This document shows, piece by piece, positions 15,146-23,955 of a stretch of 64,000 nucleotides of DNA. The notes under the pieces are model-generated. The model did no database searches, was not told the DNA's origin, and saw nothing but the letters and a program-made list of their open reading frames with translations. Numbering within the stretch: position 1 is the stretch's first letter; every line of letters begins with the position of its first letter. The stretch comes from Haloarcula japonica DSM 6131 (GTDB lineage: Archaea; Halobacteriota; Halobacteria; Halobacteriales; Haloarculaceae), in contig NZ_AOLY01000037.1 of the NCBI RefSeq assembly GCF_000336635.1, positions 215,894 to 279,893 of the forward strand. The letters run 5' to 3'. Both the position numbers and the translations under genes were made by a program.

Positions 15146-17050
15146 TCAGTCGCTGTCCCCGTCCAGAAACGCCGACTCAAGCCGGGACACGACCGACTCG
15201 ACCTCGTCCGCCTCGAGTCGGCGGTCACTCTCTTCTCGGACCAGTGCTGCCAACCGTCCGTCGTACTTCCCGCGGCCGACGTGTTCGACCAGTCCGCGGA
15301 GGCGGAGTTCCCTGTTTCGCGCGTAGGCTGCCGTCCGGTCGCCGGAGCCGCCCGCCGAGAAGTGGGCATTCAATGGCGTCCCAGGACCTTGCTCGCGGTA
15401 GTAGGCGAGCATTCGGCGGGTCTTTCGGTCCAGTTCCTCGATGTCGGCTCGAAGATCGGCGTAGACAGCGGGGCCGTCGACATCGGACGGCGTCTCGTCT
15501 GCAGCGGACCCAGTTGCCTCGTCCGACTGCTCAGCTTCGACGGCCTCGGCGATGGCCGCTTTCAGGTCTTCGTCATCAGCCGGAGCAGTGTCTGTCTCAG
15601 CCTGGCCGTTGACTGACACGGTCGCCGCACCGTTGCCTGCAACGCTCCCGTTCGCCGCTACGTCGGCATTTTCAGCGTGACCGTTCGACGCCGGTTCCGC
15701 ATCCGCGCTGCTGGCATCCGACTCCGATTCAGCGTCCGCACTGCTACCGTTCACGTCTGCACCGCCACTGGCGCTGCCGCCGTTCATCGCGGCCCCGTCC
15801 TCGGCAAAGGCACTGAACGCGTCACCGAACCCGCCGCCGGACGTGGCGTCGGCCGTCTCGTCCGGTTCCGGAGGCTGCTCGTCAGGACCGTCAGTGTCCG
15901 TCTCACTATCGGTGTCTGCGTCGCCGTCCGACGTGGATTGCTCGGCGAACCGTTCGCGCTGGCGGCGCATCTTTTCCTGTTCTGTCCGACCGGGGTTGTA
16001 GTCCTCGGCCTGATCCAGCATCGCTTCGGTGAACTGCTCGGCCATCCGCGAGAGGTCTCGGGCGTCCTGCAGTTCCGCCTCCAGTTCGGCGATGCGGGAG
16101 TTCTTTTTGTCCAGTTCCTCGCGGAGTTCCTTGATGCGGTCCTCCGTCTCCTGCTGTTCGTCGCTGATGGTCTCCAGTTCGGAGACGAGGTCGTCGCTGA
16201 CGGACTTGAGCTCCGGGCGCTCGAAGTCGTCGAGGCCGGGCGTCGCGCCGGCGTCGAACGTCTGCTTGCGGTGGAACTGGACCCGGCTGACCTGCTCAGC
16301 CCAGTCGTTCATCATGAACGCCTCACCGTCGTCCAAGTCCTCGACGGCATCGGCGTACTTGTTGTCGAGAATGCGCCCGACCACCTTCGTGTCGTTGTTC
16401 CAGGTCAGGCGATGCCAGACCAGCCAGTCGCACTGGGTGATGTAGTCTTTCTTGACGTCGGCCGGGCGCTGACTGATACCGACGATGCCGAGACCGTGTT
16501 TCCGGCCGCGCTTCCCGATTTTGATGAGCATCTTCCCGACCTCACCCATCGACCCCTTCTCCGGCATCCACTCGTGGCACTCCTCGACGAGCATCAGGAA
16601 CGGCTGTTTCTGCTTTTTCGCCTTGGCGAACAGCTGCTTGGCGACCTCGGTCAGCAGCGTCTCGGCCTCTTCCTCGTCGAGGAACGAGGAGATGTCCAGA
16701 ATTATGGGGACGTTCTGTTCCAGCGCCAGCGAGGCGATCTTGCCGGCGTGGTCTTCCGTGACCTGAATGTCGCACTCTTCGTCACCGCCGACGTGCAGGA
16801 TCTCGTACTCCTCTTTCAGGCCGTAGTACTCGCCGTCGATGTCGACGATGAGCAGGCCGAAGCCGTTGTCCAGCAGTTTCTCGGCCACGACGCTCGCCGT
16901 GTTCGACTTCCCGGACCCGCTTTTGCCGGTGATGAACCCCCGGCCGGTCAGCAGTTCCACCACCGGGAGATTGACCGTCTCTCCCGGTTCCCCGGTCCCA
17001 CCCGGCCCCGCGCTCGTCGTCGCGACAGTTATCTGTTCGGTCTCTGCCAT
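15146..17050 (-). CDS. HerA-like DUF87 ATPase with coiled-coil acidic tail
   Basis: This 634-residue protein has an N-terminal HerA/FtsK-type ATPase with Walker A GKSGSGKS (42-49), Walker B FLMLVEECHEW (about 150), and the arginine/sensor segment GIVGISQRPADVKKDY. A coiled coil (about 285-345, repeats of E/K/L such as EDRIKELREELDKKNSRIAE) follows, then about 200 acidic Ser/Asp/Glu/Ala-rich residues and a C-terminal helical domain (RKTRRMLAYYREQGPGTP) that looks like a winged helix. It is a DNA-translocase-type motor, but lacks adjacent nurA, mre11 or rad50, so a role other than canonical end resection is likely. Monocistronic. Confidence 0.85.
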   Translation of the reverse strand: MAETEQITVATTSAGPGGTGEPGETVNLPVVELLTGRGFITGKSGSGKSNTASVVAEKLLDNGFGLLIVDIDGEYYGLKEEYEILHVGGDEECDIQVTEDHAGKIASLALEQNVPIILDISSFLDEEEAETLLTEVAKQLFAKAKKQKQPFLMLVEECHEWMPEKGSMGEVGKMLIKIGKRGRKHGLGIVGISQRPADVKKDYITQCDWLVWHRLTWNNDTKVVGRILDNKYADAVEDLDDGEAFMMNDWAEQVSRVQFHRKQTFDAGATPGLDDFERPELKSVSDDLVSELETISDEQQETEDRIKELREELDKKNSRIAELEAELQDARDLSRMAEQFTEAMLDQAEDYNPGRTEQEKMRRQRERFAEQSTSDGDADTDSETDTDGPDEQPPEPDETADATSGGGFGDAFSAFAEDGAAMNGGSASGGADVNGSSADAESESDASSADAEPASNGHAENADVAANGSVAGNGAATVSVNGQAETDTAPADDEDLKAAIAEAVEAEQSDEATGSAADETPSDVDGPAVYADLRADIEELDRKTRRMLAYYREQGPGTPLNAHFSAGGSGDRTAAYARNRELRLRGLVEHVGRGKYDGRLAALVREESDRRLEADEVESVVSRLESAFLDGDSD

Positions 17051-17197
17051 GCGTTTCTGTCAGAACGGAGACGCGCAGGCCCCATAACTCTCCGTCAGAC
17101 GACCGTCAACTGTGGTACAGGTTCACGACGGAACGTAGGGAGGGGTAACGGCTATTGCGATGGGACACCTTGACATAGCCGTTCGGTGGGGCTGTCC

Positions 17198-17545
17198 ATG
17201 GACAGATACGAGACGTTCGTCGAGGACGGGACTGTGTACGTCGGGAGTGACGACGGTCCCTTGGAAGTGGCACCGCTCGACGATATCGTCGCGACCGCCG
17301 GCGGCCCGGCCTGGACGATCACCTACTCCGAGGCCGAGAAGGAGCGCTACGCCGGGATGGACACCAGCGACGAGGGACTGGTGGTCGACGTGGTCGACAT
17401 GTTACACGCAATGACCCACAGCCAGCGGTTCGTCGAGACGCTGGCCGCGCATCCCACCGCGGTCCCGGCCGACGACACCATCTCGCCGCGGGCCGGGCTG
17501 TTCGTCGGGAAACTGTTGGAGAACCTGGAACACGGTGTTGCCTGA
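17198..17545 (+). CDS. Hypothetical haloarchaeal protein (115 aa)
   Basis: ATG 17198 gives an acidic 115-residue protein starting DRYETFVEDGTVYVGSDDG; a further upstream ATG at 17186 is possible. A beta-rich N-terminal third (VEDGTVYV, EVAPLDDIV) is followed by a long helical region (VVDVVDMLHAMTHSQRFVET, AGLFVGKLLENLEHGV). No known domain is recognised. It lies convergent to dinB with a six-base gap, and 147 bases from the divergent HerA-like gene. Confidence 0.6.
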   Translation: MDRYETFVEDGTVYVGSDDGPLEVAPLDDIVATAGGPAWTITYSEAEKERYAGMDTSDEGLVVDVVDMLHAMTHSQRFVETLAAHPTAVPADDTISPRAGLFVGKLLENLEHGVA

Positions 17546-17551
17546 GCGGCC

Positions 17552-18910
17552 CTAAAAATCCGCGAGGGTGGTCTGGCCGGGCGGGAGTGAGACGTGCGGT
17601 TCGCTCGTATCCGACTCTCCGTTCGCCGTATCTCCGGGACCTTCGCTGCCCTCGTCGTTCTCGGCGAACGTCCCGAGGCCGACCTGTCCCTCGTCCCGAT
17701 TCTCGACCATCTCCGCGCCGTTGCTGGCGCGGGAGCCATCGCTCGTCTCCTCGGTTCCAGAATCACCGCCGAACCCGTCCAGATTAGCCTGTTCGCCGGC
17801 CGAGAAATCAAGGTTCGAGACGCGGACCCCGACCTTCCGAACCGGGTCGTCGTCGAACTCGCCGAGCAGGTCCAGCGCGACGCGCCTGACAAGGTCGGGT
17901 TCCTCGACCGGTCCGGGGAGCGACCGGGCGCGCGTGTTCACGTCGAAGGGCGGCGTCACGACCTTGATACCGATGGTCTGGTAGCGCGCGCCCTTCCGCT
18001 GGGCGCGGTCAGCGACAGCGTCGGCGAGGGTGTGGACCTGCCGACATTTGGCCTCCATATCCGCCGTCGCGTCGGTGAACGCGGACTCCCGCGAGAGGCT
18101 CTTGGGGTCGCCTTTCGGTGTCACCGAGCGCTCGTCTTCGCCGCGGGCGTAGCGGCGTATCTCGCGGCCGCGCTCGCCGAAGCGCTCGGCCAGCAGTTCC
18201 GGGTCGGCGGCCGCCAGGTCGCCCGCCGTCTGAATGTCGACCGAGTCGAGTTCCCTGGCGGTGACCGGGCCGACGCCATGGACGTCCTCGACGGGCAAAT
18301 CGGCGAAGAACTCCCGAACGGTCCCGGGTTTGACGATAACCAGCCCGTCCGGCTTGTCGCGGTCGCTAGCCACCTTTGCGGCACTCATCGTCGGTGCGAC
18401 GCCGACACTCGCGACCACCCCGACTGCTGACTCGATGGTGTCTTTCAGATCTCTTGCCCACGACGCAACGTTCTCCCAGGAGATGCGGTCGGTGATATCC
18501 AGATACGCCTCGTCGATGCTCACCTCGCGGACGACGTCCGCCTCCGCGTGGAGGAGTTCCCTGACATCCGCGGCGACGGACTCGTAGAAATCCATGTCCA
18601 CCGGGCGGTAGAACCCAGCGTCCTCGACGTCCAGGGCCGGGTCCTCGACGGCCTCGACCTTGCGGGGGAGCCGTTCTAGTGCTTCGGAGATCGCCATCGC
18701 CGACTCGACACCGTACGCCCGGGCCTCGTAGCTCGCTGTTGCGACGGCCCCGTGGGTCGCGCCGTTCTCGTAGCCCATGCCGACGACGAGCGGTTCGCCC
18801 CTGAGTGCCGGCTCCCGACGCTGTTCGCAGGCGGCGTAGAAACAGTCCATGTCGACGTGCGCGACTATCTGCTCGGGTCCGCTGGTCCCAGGGAGCCGCG
18901 CGGCGTCCAT
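17552..18910 (-). CDS. dinB: DNA polymerase IV (Y-family translesion polymerase)
   Basis: This 452-residue protein has the Y-family palm signatures AHVDMDCFYAACEQ (about 17-30) and VSIDEAYLDIT (about 127), supplying the metal-binding carboxylates, the steric-gate aromatic in CFYA, the HhH segment VHGVGPVTARELDSVDIQTA, and the little-finger domain to about residue 370. The last 80 residues are acidic and disordered and end GQTTLADF, a PCNA-interacting (PIP) box of form Qxx(L)xxF, so it should be recruited by the sliding clamp. It copies past DNA lesions with low fidelity. Monocistronic. Confidence 0.94.
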   Translation of the reverse strand: MDAARLPGTSGPEQIVAHVDMDCFYAACEQRREPALRGEPLVVGMGYENGATHGAVATASYEARAYGVESAMAISEALERLPRKVEAVEDPALDVEDAGFYRPVDMDFYESVAADVRELLHAEADVVREVSIDEAYLDITDRISWENVASWARDLKDTIESAVGVVASVGVAPTMSAAKVASDRDKPDGLVIVKPGTVREFFADLPVEDVHGVGPVTARELDSVDIQTAGDLAAADPELLAERFGERGREIRRYARGEDERSVTPKGDPKSLSRESAFTDATADMEAKCRQVHTLADAVADRAQRKGARYQTIGIKVVTPPFDVNTRARSLPGPVEEPDLVRRVALDLLGEFDDDPVRKVGVRVSNLDFSAGEQANLDGFGGDSGTEETSDGSRASNGAEMVENRDEGQVGLGTFAENDEGSEGPGDTANGESDTSEPHVSLPPGQTTLADF

Positions 18911-19302
18911 ACCCGACGCTACGCGTACTGGCAGAAAACCCCACCGGCCTCGCCGGGGCTGTCACGTCAGTACCCGAACCAGTGTGTCGAAAGTACGGCG
19001 AAAAACGGGAGCAGAGAAAGTGGTGGGGTGGGGGTGAGGTGTCAGCTGCTCCGTCTGCCGTTAGTTTCAAAGCGATACGTGGCCGGTGGAGTGGCCAGCC
19101 TCCACCGGCGATGATCGTCCGCCGATGCCAATCCCGGATGGTACGACGGTCGTTCCCGCCGGGAGCGTAGGAAGCTCCATGTTAACAAAAGTCATGGTAA
19201 CACTTCAATGTTGGCCGAAGTTATGTTTCAGTCACACTTTGGGAGTCACTGACCGAATCCCCCTCGAAACGTTTTCAGTCCTCTCCACACGACTGCGACG
19301 TA
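18911..19302. other. Gene-free stretch with two inverted repeats and a G-rich loop
   Basis: No gene is seen in these 392 bases. Two structured spots are present. GGAGCAG (19008-19014) can pair with CTGCTCC (19046-19052), closing a loop with G-runs at 19021-19039 (GG, GGGG, GGGGG, GG). A perfect 10-bp stem with an 8-base loop follows (19082-19091 with 19100-19109). The stretch probably also holds the dinB promoter and, at its right end, the promoter of the gene at 19303. Confidence 0.5.
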
Positions 19303-19617
19303 ATGACCGAACTGACGGACTCACTGCCGGACAGACCGCTTTCGACGAGCGAGATCTCGGCCCTCGAAGCCCAACACGACGACTACGGGTTCGCGCCGGT
19401 CGGGTTCTTCCCCGACCTCGACGTGGTGGCCGCGTTCGTCGTCATCATCAACGGCGACCGTGGCTACAGCCTCGGTTACGACCGCAACGGCGACGGCTGG
19501 GTCGTCGTCGAGTCCTTCGAGGACAGCGAGGACTTCGCCGGCGTCACCGACCGCCTGCAAGAATGGATGGGCGACGACTGGGAGGAGTTTGAAGCGGCTG
19601 CCGGCGAACCAGAGTGA
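19303..19617 (+). CDS. Hypothetical haloarchaeal protein (104 aa)
   Basis: This very acidic 104-residue protein has an N-terminal segment LTDSLPDRPLSTSEISALEA, a beta-hairpin region VAAFVVIINGDRGYSLGYDR and a C-terminal helix (VTDRLQEWMGDDWEEFEAA). Codon use and composition are typical of the surrounding genome. No family name is certain and no function is suggested. It has its own promoter region and is not in an operon; its 3' side faces the tRNA-Gly repeats. Confidence 0.6.
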   Translation: MTELTDSLPDRPLSTSEISALEAQHDDYGFAPVGFFPDLDVVAAFVVIINGDRGYSLGYDRNGDGWVVVESFEDSEDFAGVTDRLQEWMGDDWEEFEAAAGEPE

Positions 19618-19710
19618 GGGCGTCAGGTGGCTCCGAAGTCGGTTGAGAGACTCCGGCGAAGCTCAAAACGCCTGATAACGCCTCGCTGGTCGCCAGTATC
19701 TGTGGAGAAG

Positions 19711-19732
19711 TGCGGCAACCGGGATTTGAACC
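19711..19732 (-). repeat. Near-exact duplicate of the tRNA-Gly 3' end
   Basis: These 22 bases match the tRNA-Gly 3' half (19817-19838, from the T loop through the discriminator) at 21 of 22 positions, in the same orientation, 106 bases downstream of the tRNA 3' end. The rest of the tRNA is absent. This is the footprint expected of an integrative element whose attachment site is the tRNA 3' end, now reduced to a short intervening segment. Confidence 0.7.
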
Positions 19733-19816
19733 TGATGGCGAGACTCGCTTCACTCGCCTCGCGTGATTCAAATCACTCTGTACAGCATCCGCTCGTCACG
19801 TTCGTTCCTCACAGAA

Positions 19817-19887
19817 TGCGGCGACCGGGATTTGAACCCGGGCCATGAGCTTGGAAGGCTCAGGTCCTACCACTAGACCACCGCCGC
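19817..19887 (-). tRNA. tRNA-Gly (anticodon TCC)
   Basis: A full cloverleaf folds on the minus strand: acceptor GCGGCGG paired with TCGCCGC (one G-T pair), anticodon stem TGAGC/GCTCA around loop CTTCCAA whose triplet is TCC (reads GGA/GGG), a T arm with loop TTCAAAT and discriminator A at 19817. No intron, no encoded CCA. Both flanks carry partial copies of the tRNA ends (19711-19732 and 19940-19950). Confidence 0.96.
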
Positions 19888-19917
19888 ACGCTCACTTCGT
19901 TCGCGCGCGGCGTCGTT

Positions 19918-19950
19918 CGCAAATCCGTGGGATTTGCTCACCACCGCCGC
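19918..19950. repeat. Hairpin plus partial copy of the tRNA-Gly 5' end
   Basis: The inverted repeat GCAAATCC/GGATTTGC (about 19919-19937) is followed at 19940-19950 by an exact 11-base copy of the tRNA-Gly 5' end region (19877-19887). The hairpin-plus-tRNA-end unit resembles the one after tRNA-Arg at about 7031-7068. Confidence 0.5.
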
Positions 19951-20028
19951 TCACTCGCGCAGAGACGCTGTCCCGAAGGGGACTGTTCCGCCCGAGTGCG
20001 AACGTACACATCCATAGATGGAAGGCAA

Positions 20029-20718
20029 TTAAGTGCGTTTCCCTTCTGGCTCGACAACCCCGTAACAGTTGCCGCTTGACAGCTCCAGCGAGACGAGACG
20101 GAGGTCGCTGTCGGCGACATCGCGCTCGAATTCGGCCGGCGTATAGATGTGATAGAACCGCGGGACCGTCTCGCCGCCGGGGAGCGTCCAGTCGACGGTC
20201 GTGTCGAAGCCCACATCCGAATCGGAGTCGGCGTCGAAGCGGTCGTGGACCGTGCTCCACGCGCTGACGAGCGCCCGAGCGCCCGGCGCGAGTACGCGGG
20301 CCAACTCGTCCAGACTGGCGCGGCGGGCAGCCTGCGACGGGAGGTGGTGTAACGTTGCGACGTACACCGCGACGTCGACAGATGCGGCAGTGAGCGGGAG
20401 GCGGGTCGCGTCACCCTGCAGGAGCGTGACGCTGTCACCGACACGGTCGGTCGCCGCCTGTAGGAGCGCGCGGCTGGCGTCGAGGCCGACGACGCTGTCA
20501 GCGACCTCCGCGAGCAGTTCCGCGTGGCGGCCGTTGCCGCAGCCGACATCGAGTGCCGTCTCTACGCCGCCGGCGTCGTCGACGAACGATTCGACCTCCG
20601 GCCAGGCGTACTCGCGAGTCTTCGAGAAGTGGTCGCCGATGTCCTCGTACGTCCGGCGGACGGCGGCCCGGGAGCGCGCCGGTTCGTTACTGTCGGCGCT
20701 CTGGTCGGGGGACGGCAT
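20029..20718 (-). CDS. Class I SAM methyltransferase, Trm9/ABH8-like
   Basis: This 229-residue Rossmann methyltransferase has motif I LDVGCGNGRH (about 57), the acidic strand end VVGLDASRALL, motif with DATRLPL and LHHLPS, and ALVSAW. The C-terminal segment VPRFYHIYTPAEFERDV recalls the RYYH stretch of Trm9, which methylates the wobble uridine side chain of tRNA. Archaeal function is unproven. It begins just 12 bases after the end of tyrS on the same strand, so it is probably co-transcribed with a tRNA synthetase, consistent with a tRNA-related role. Confidence 0.75.
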   Translation of the reverse strand: MPSPDQSADSNEPARSRAAVRRTYEDIGDHFSKTREYAWPEVESFVDDAGGVETALDVGCGNGRHAELLAEVADSVVGLDASRALLQAATDRVGDSVTLLQGDATRLPLTAASVDVAVYVATLHHLPSQAARRASLDELARVLAPGARALVSAWSTVHDRFDADSDSDVGFDTTVDWTLPGGETVPRFYHIYTPAEFERDVADSDLRLVSLELSSGNCYGVVEPEGKRT

Positions 20719-20730
20719 CGGTCGACGGCG

Positions 20731-21771
20731 TTACTCCGCGCCGTACTTCTCGGGGTACGCCTCGGCGAGTAGCGCTTCCTCGTCGCTCAGTCGCTCTCGG
20801 ACCGGGTCGATCACGTCCGAGATCGCGCTGGCGGCCGAGGGCTTCAGGTCGGCGGGGTGGAGGTCGCCGCTGACGAAGTCCGATTCGACCTCGTCGTAGC
20901 TCTCGTAGGTCAGGTCGCCGCCGTACTCCTCCGGGCGTTCGACGACGAACGATTCGTCGCGGACCTCCAGAATCGGGAAGACGAGGTGATTGAGGTACTC
21001 CAGTACGCCGTTTTCCTCGACCTCACCGGCTGGGCAGTACGCCTGATTGATCTTTTCGTCGACCTCATCGGGGCTGTCGGTGAGGTTGACCTTCGACGTT
21101 TCGTCGGAGGCGCTCATCTTGCCGCCGGAAAGGCCCGACAGCAGCGGCGCGAACAGGCAGATCGGCGACTCGCCGCCGTGGTCGGGCAGAATCTCGCGCG
21201 AGAGCATGTAGATGCCGCGCTGGTCGACACCGCCGTAGGCGATGTCGGCGTCCAGTGCCTTCACGTCAAGCGTCTGCATCAGCGGGTAGATGAGCCCGCC
21301 GAGGTTCGGGCTCTCGGACTCGCGGACGACCTCACTGGCCGCGCGCTGCGTGCGAGAGATGGTCGTTTCGGCGGCCATCCGGTACATCTCCAGTGTGTAC
21401 TCCTCGTCGAGCTGGAAGTCGGTCCCGCGGACGAAGGTCACGTCTTCGGGGTCCGCCCCGGCCGCTTCAATCATGCCCTCGATGGCCGTCTCGTAGTAGG
21501 CCGAGCGGGCATCGAGCAGGTCGAAGGGTGATTTGTTGTCGTCGAGGTGGGCGTGCAGGTCCGCGATGAGGACCGTCACGTCGACGCCGGCCCGCAGGAA
21601 GTCCGCGAGCTTTCGCATCGTCGTGAAGTGCCCGATGTGCATCTCGCCAGTCGGCGCGTAGCCGATGTACGCCGACGGGTCGCGCTCCTCGAACAGCGTC
21701 CGCAGTTCGTCCTCGGTGACGACCTCTGTGGTGTGTCGCGTCACCAGATCGAGTCGCTCGGCGGTATCCAT
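20731..21771 (-). CDS. tyrS: Tyrosyl-tRNA synthetase
   Basis: This 346-residue class I synthetase of archaeal/eukaryotic type has the HIGH-like PTGEMHIGH (40-48), tyrosine-recognition residues in YIGYAP, and the KMSKS-like loop GGKMSASD (about 218). It charges tRNA-Tyr. Length and absence of an S4 tail are usual for archaea. The downstream Trm9-like gene starts 12 bases after its stop. Confidence 0.95.
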   Translation of the reverse strand: MDTAERLDLVTRHTTEVVTEDELRTLFEERDPSAYIGYAPTGEMHIGHFTTMRKLADFLRAGVDVTVLIADLHAHLDDNKSPFDLLDARSAYYETAIEGMIEAAGADPEDVTFVRGTDFQLDEEYTLEMYRMAAETTISRTQRAASEVVRESESPNLGGLIYPLMQTLDVKALDADIAYGGVDQRGIYMLSREILPDHGGESPICLFAPLLSGLSGGKMSASDETSKVNLTDSPDEVDEKINQAYCPAGEVEENGVLEYLNHLVFPILEVRDESFVVERPEEYGGDLTYESYDEVESDFVSGDLHPADLKPSAASAISDVIDPVRERLSDEEALLAEAYPEKYGAE

Positions 21772-21940
21772 ACCGCAGTGTGGCCGGTCCGGCGATTAAA
21801 ACGTTCCTGTCCGGTGTGACGGGCTGTCGGGGTTGGCCGTGCTTTTTTGTGACTGTAATGGACGGTCAGGCGTAGATACTGCGCCCATTGGGGCAGTATA
21901 GCGTCGATGGGCCCAAATACGCCCAGTCCAATATCCGCAC

Positions 21941-22375
21941 ATGTACACGGGGAAGACGGAGAAGGCCTGCTGTCTGTGTGGGAACCCGGACACTGCGACC
22001 CGTCTCGATCTGCCGCCGCGGGCGGTCCCGCTACTCAAGCACGCAGACCCTATCGCCTGGCAGGACATCGTGGGCGAGGTGTCCATCTACTTCTGTGGCT
22101 CCGACTGGGAGACAGTGCGGGACCTCGTGCTGGAGACCGGGATGAGCCCGCTGTCGAGGTGTAACGCCGCCCGCGCCTCCTTCGACCTCCGTGAAGATTT
22201 CGAGGCGCTGCTGAACGACATCCGGGACGAGCCGGACCACACGGAAATCGAAGCCGAGATGCGCGCCGAGGCCGAAGAGACGCTGGCGAACCGCGACGAC
22301 CCCTACGTCGAAGAGCGGGACCTCGTGGAGGCCCGCGTCATCGAGTGGGTGTTCGAGGATACTGAGGGCGAGTAA
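21941..22375 (+). CDS. Hypothetical cysteine-containing protein (144 aa)
   Basis: This acidic 144-residue protein opens with a possible zinc knuckle (CCLCGNPDTATRL) and a second cysteine in SIYFCGSDWETVRDLV, which together could bind one metal ion. A long charged helix (about 75-120, many Glu and Asp) follows, ending VIEWVFEDTEGE. It resembles haloarchaeal-only small zinc proteins; no function is known. It sits 66 bases before asd and 169 bases from the divergent tyrS start. Confidence 0.6.
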   Translation: MYTGKTEKACCLCGNPDTATRLDLPPRAVPLLKHADPIAWQDIVGEVSIYFCGSDWETVRDLVLETGMSPLSRCNAARASFDLREDFEALLNDIRDEPDHTEIEAEMRAEAEETLANRDDPYVEERDLVEARVIEWVFEDTEGE

Positions 22376-22444
22376 TCCTACGAGGGCAGTGGTACCGCTT
22401 TCGTATCCAAACTGTTTTGACCACCCATAGCCGTGTGTCAAGCG

Positions 22445-23482
22445 ATGACTGTACGCGTAGGTGTGCTCGGTGCGACGGGCGCAGTCGGGCAGCGACTTAT
22501 CCAACTGCTTGACCCCCACCCCGAGTTCGAAATCGCAGCACTGACCGCCAGCGACGCGAGCGCTGGTGAGACATACAAGGACGCCGCCAAGTGGCGCGTC
22601 GACTCCCCGATTCCCGAGGACGTGGCTGGGTCAGAAGTCCGCGCTACCGACCCGGATTCGGTACCCGACGACGTCGATCTCATCTTCTCCTCGCTCCCGT
22701 CGAGCGTCGGCGCGGAGGTCGAACCGGAGTTCTGCGAGGCCGGCTACACAGTTTCCTCGAACTCCTCGAACGGCCGAATGGACGAGGATGTGCCCCTCAT
22801 CATCCCCGAGGTCAACGCTGACCACGTCGACCTCCTCGAAGTCCAGCGCGACGAGCGCGGCTGGGACGGCGCGCTGCTGAAGAACCCCAACTGCTCGACG
22901 ATTACGATGGTCCCGCCGCTGGCCGGCCTTGACCGCGAGTTCGACCTGACAGACGTGCGGGTTTCGACACTGCAGGCCGTCTCGGGCGCGGGCTATTCCG
23001 GCGTTTCGTCGATGGAAATCATCGACAACGCCATCCCGCACATTGGCGGCGAAGAGCAGAAGATGGAGACCGAATCGCGCAAGCTGCTGGGCTCGTTCGA
23101 CGGCGCGGAGGTCCACCTCAACGAGATGGATGTGGCCGCCTCCTGTAATCGCATCCCGACGCTCGATGGCCACCTCGAAAACGTCTGGGCCGACACCGCT
23201 GAAGATATCTCCGCGGCCGATGCCGAAGCCGCGATGGAGGCAGTTACCGGTATCGACCTGCCGTCCTCCCCGGAGAAACTCATCACTGTGTTCGAGGAAC
23301 CGGACCGTCCGCAGCCTCGCCTCGACCGAAACGTCGAAGATGGCATGGGCGTCGCAGTCGGCGGCTTCCGCGAGACGACCGACGGCGTCCAGTTCAACTG
23401 CCTCGCGCACAACACAATGCGCGGTGCCGCCGGTGCGAGCGTGCTGAACGGCGAACTGCTGAACAAGCGCGGCTATCTGTAG
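22445..23482 (+). CDS. asd: Aspartate-semialdehyde dehydrogenase
   Basis: Starting at ATG 22445 gives 345 residues with the NADP Rossmann motif VLGATGAVGQRL at the N-terminus. The catalytic cysteine is in LLKNPNCSTITM (about 149) and the substrate/phosphate residues in AVSGAGYSGVSS. This is the archaeal/fungal-type ASADH subclass. It reduces aspartyl-phosphate to aspartate semialdehyde for lysine, methionine, threonine and isoleucine. A further ATG at 22433 is in frame but less likely. Monocistronic. Confidence 0.95.
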   Translation: MTVRVGVLGATGAVGQRLIQLLDPHPEFEIAALTASDASAGETYKDAAKWRVDSPIPEDVAGSEVRATDPDSVPDDVDLIFSSLPSSVGAEVEPEFCEAGYTVSSNSSNGRMDEDVPLIIPEVNADHVDLLEVQRDERGWDGALLKNPNCSTITMVPPLAGLDREFDLTDVRVSTLQAVSGAGYSGVSSMEIIDNAIPHIGGEEQKMETESRKLLGSFDGAEVHLNEMDVAASCNRIPTLDGHLENVWADTAEDISAADAEAAMEAVTGIDLPSSPEKLITVFEEPDRPQPRLDRNVEDGMGVAVGGFRETTDGVQFNCLAHNTMRGAAGASVLNGELLNKRGYL

Positions 23483-23574
23483 CGGTCGCAGCCGCCGAGG
23501 GTCGTTCTTCCGAACCGAACGTCCACTGGTAGTCAGTCCGATATTTTTTCACGCCCAGGCTCGACCACCAGCGC

Positions 23575-23955
23575 ATGGTTTCCCGCGAAACGAAGCTTCA
23601 AATCGGACTGGTGAGCGTGGCCATCGTTCTCTCGGTGCTCAGCCAATTCGTGTTTCCGCTCGGACCGCTCGGCTCTGTCGCGCTTTTTGCAGGCACGTAT
23701 TTCCTCATCTTCGGTGGTGTACACCTGTACCTCGCTCTTGCGGGTGATAGCGAGACGATTCCGGTCGCTGCCCGCTGGCGGTTCGTCGGACTTGCGGCGA
23801 TGGTTGCTGTGGGTTTCGTCTTGCAGGAAACCGTCGGACAGACAACTGTCGGGGGTGTCACGGTCGTACAGCTACTGGGAGCTGTGTTCGCTGTGGCACT
23901 GGTGTTCTATCTGGTGTACGAGGCACGGGCTGGCTATCTCGCCAGCCAGCAGTAA
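23575..23955 (+). CDS. Four-helix hypothetical membrane protein
   Basis: This 126-residue protein has four membrane helices (about 8-27, 32-53, 67-85 and 95-116) with short polar loops and few charged membrane residues. The opening VSRETKLQIGLVSVAIVLSV is a positively charged cap followed directly by helix 1. No conserved motif is recognised. It is convergent with the dehydrogenase gene, separated by no spacer (stop at 23955, neighbour's stop at 23956). Confidence 0.65.
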   Translation: MVSRETKLQIGLVSVAIVLSVLSQFVFPLGPLGSVALFAGTYFLIFGGVHLYLALAGDSETIPVAARWRFVGLAAMVAVGFVLQETVGQTTVGGVTVVQLLGAVFAVALVFYLVYEARAGYLASQQ

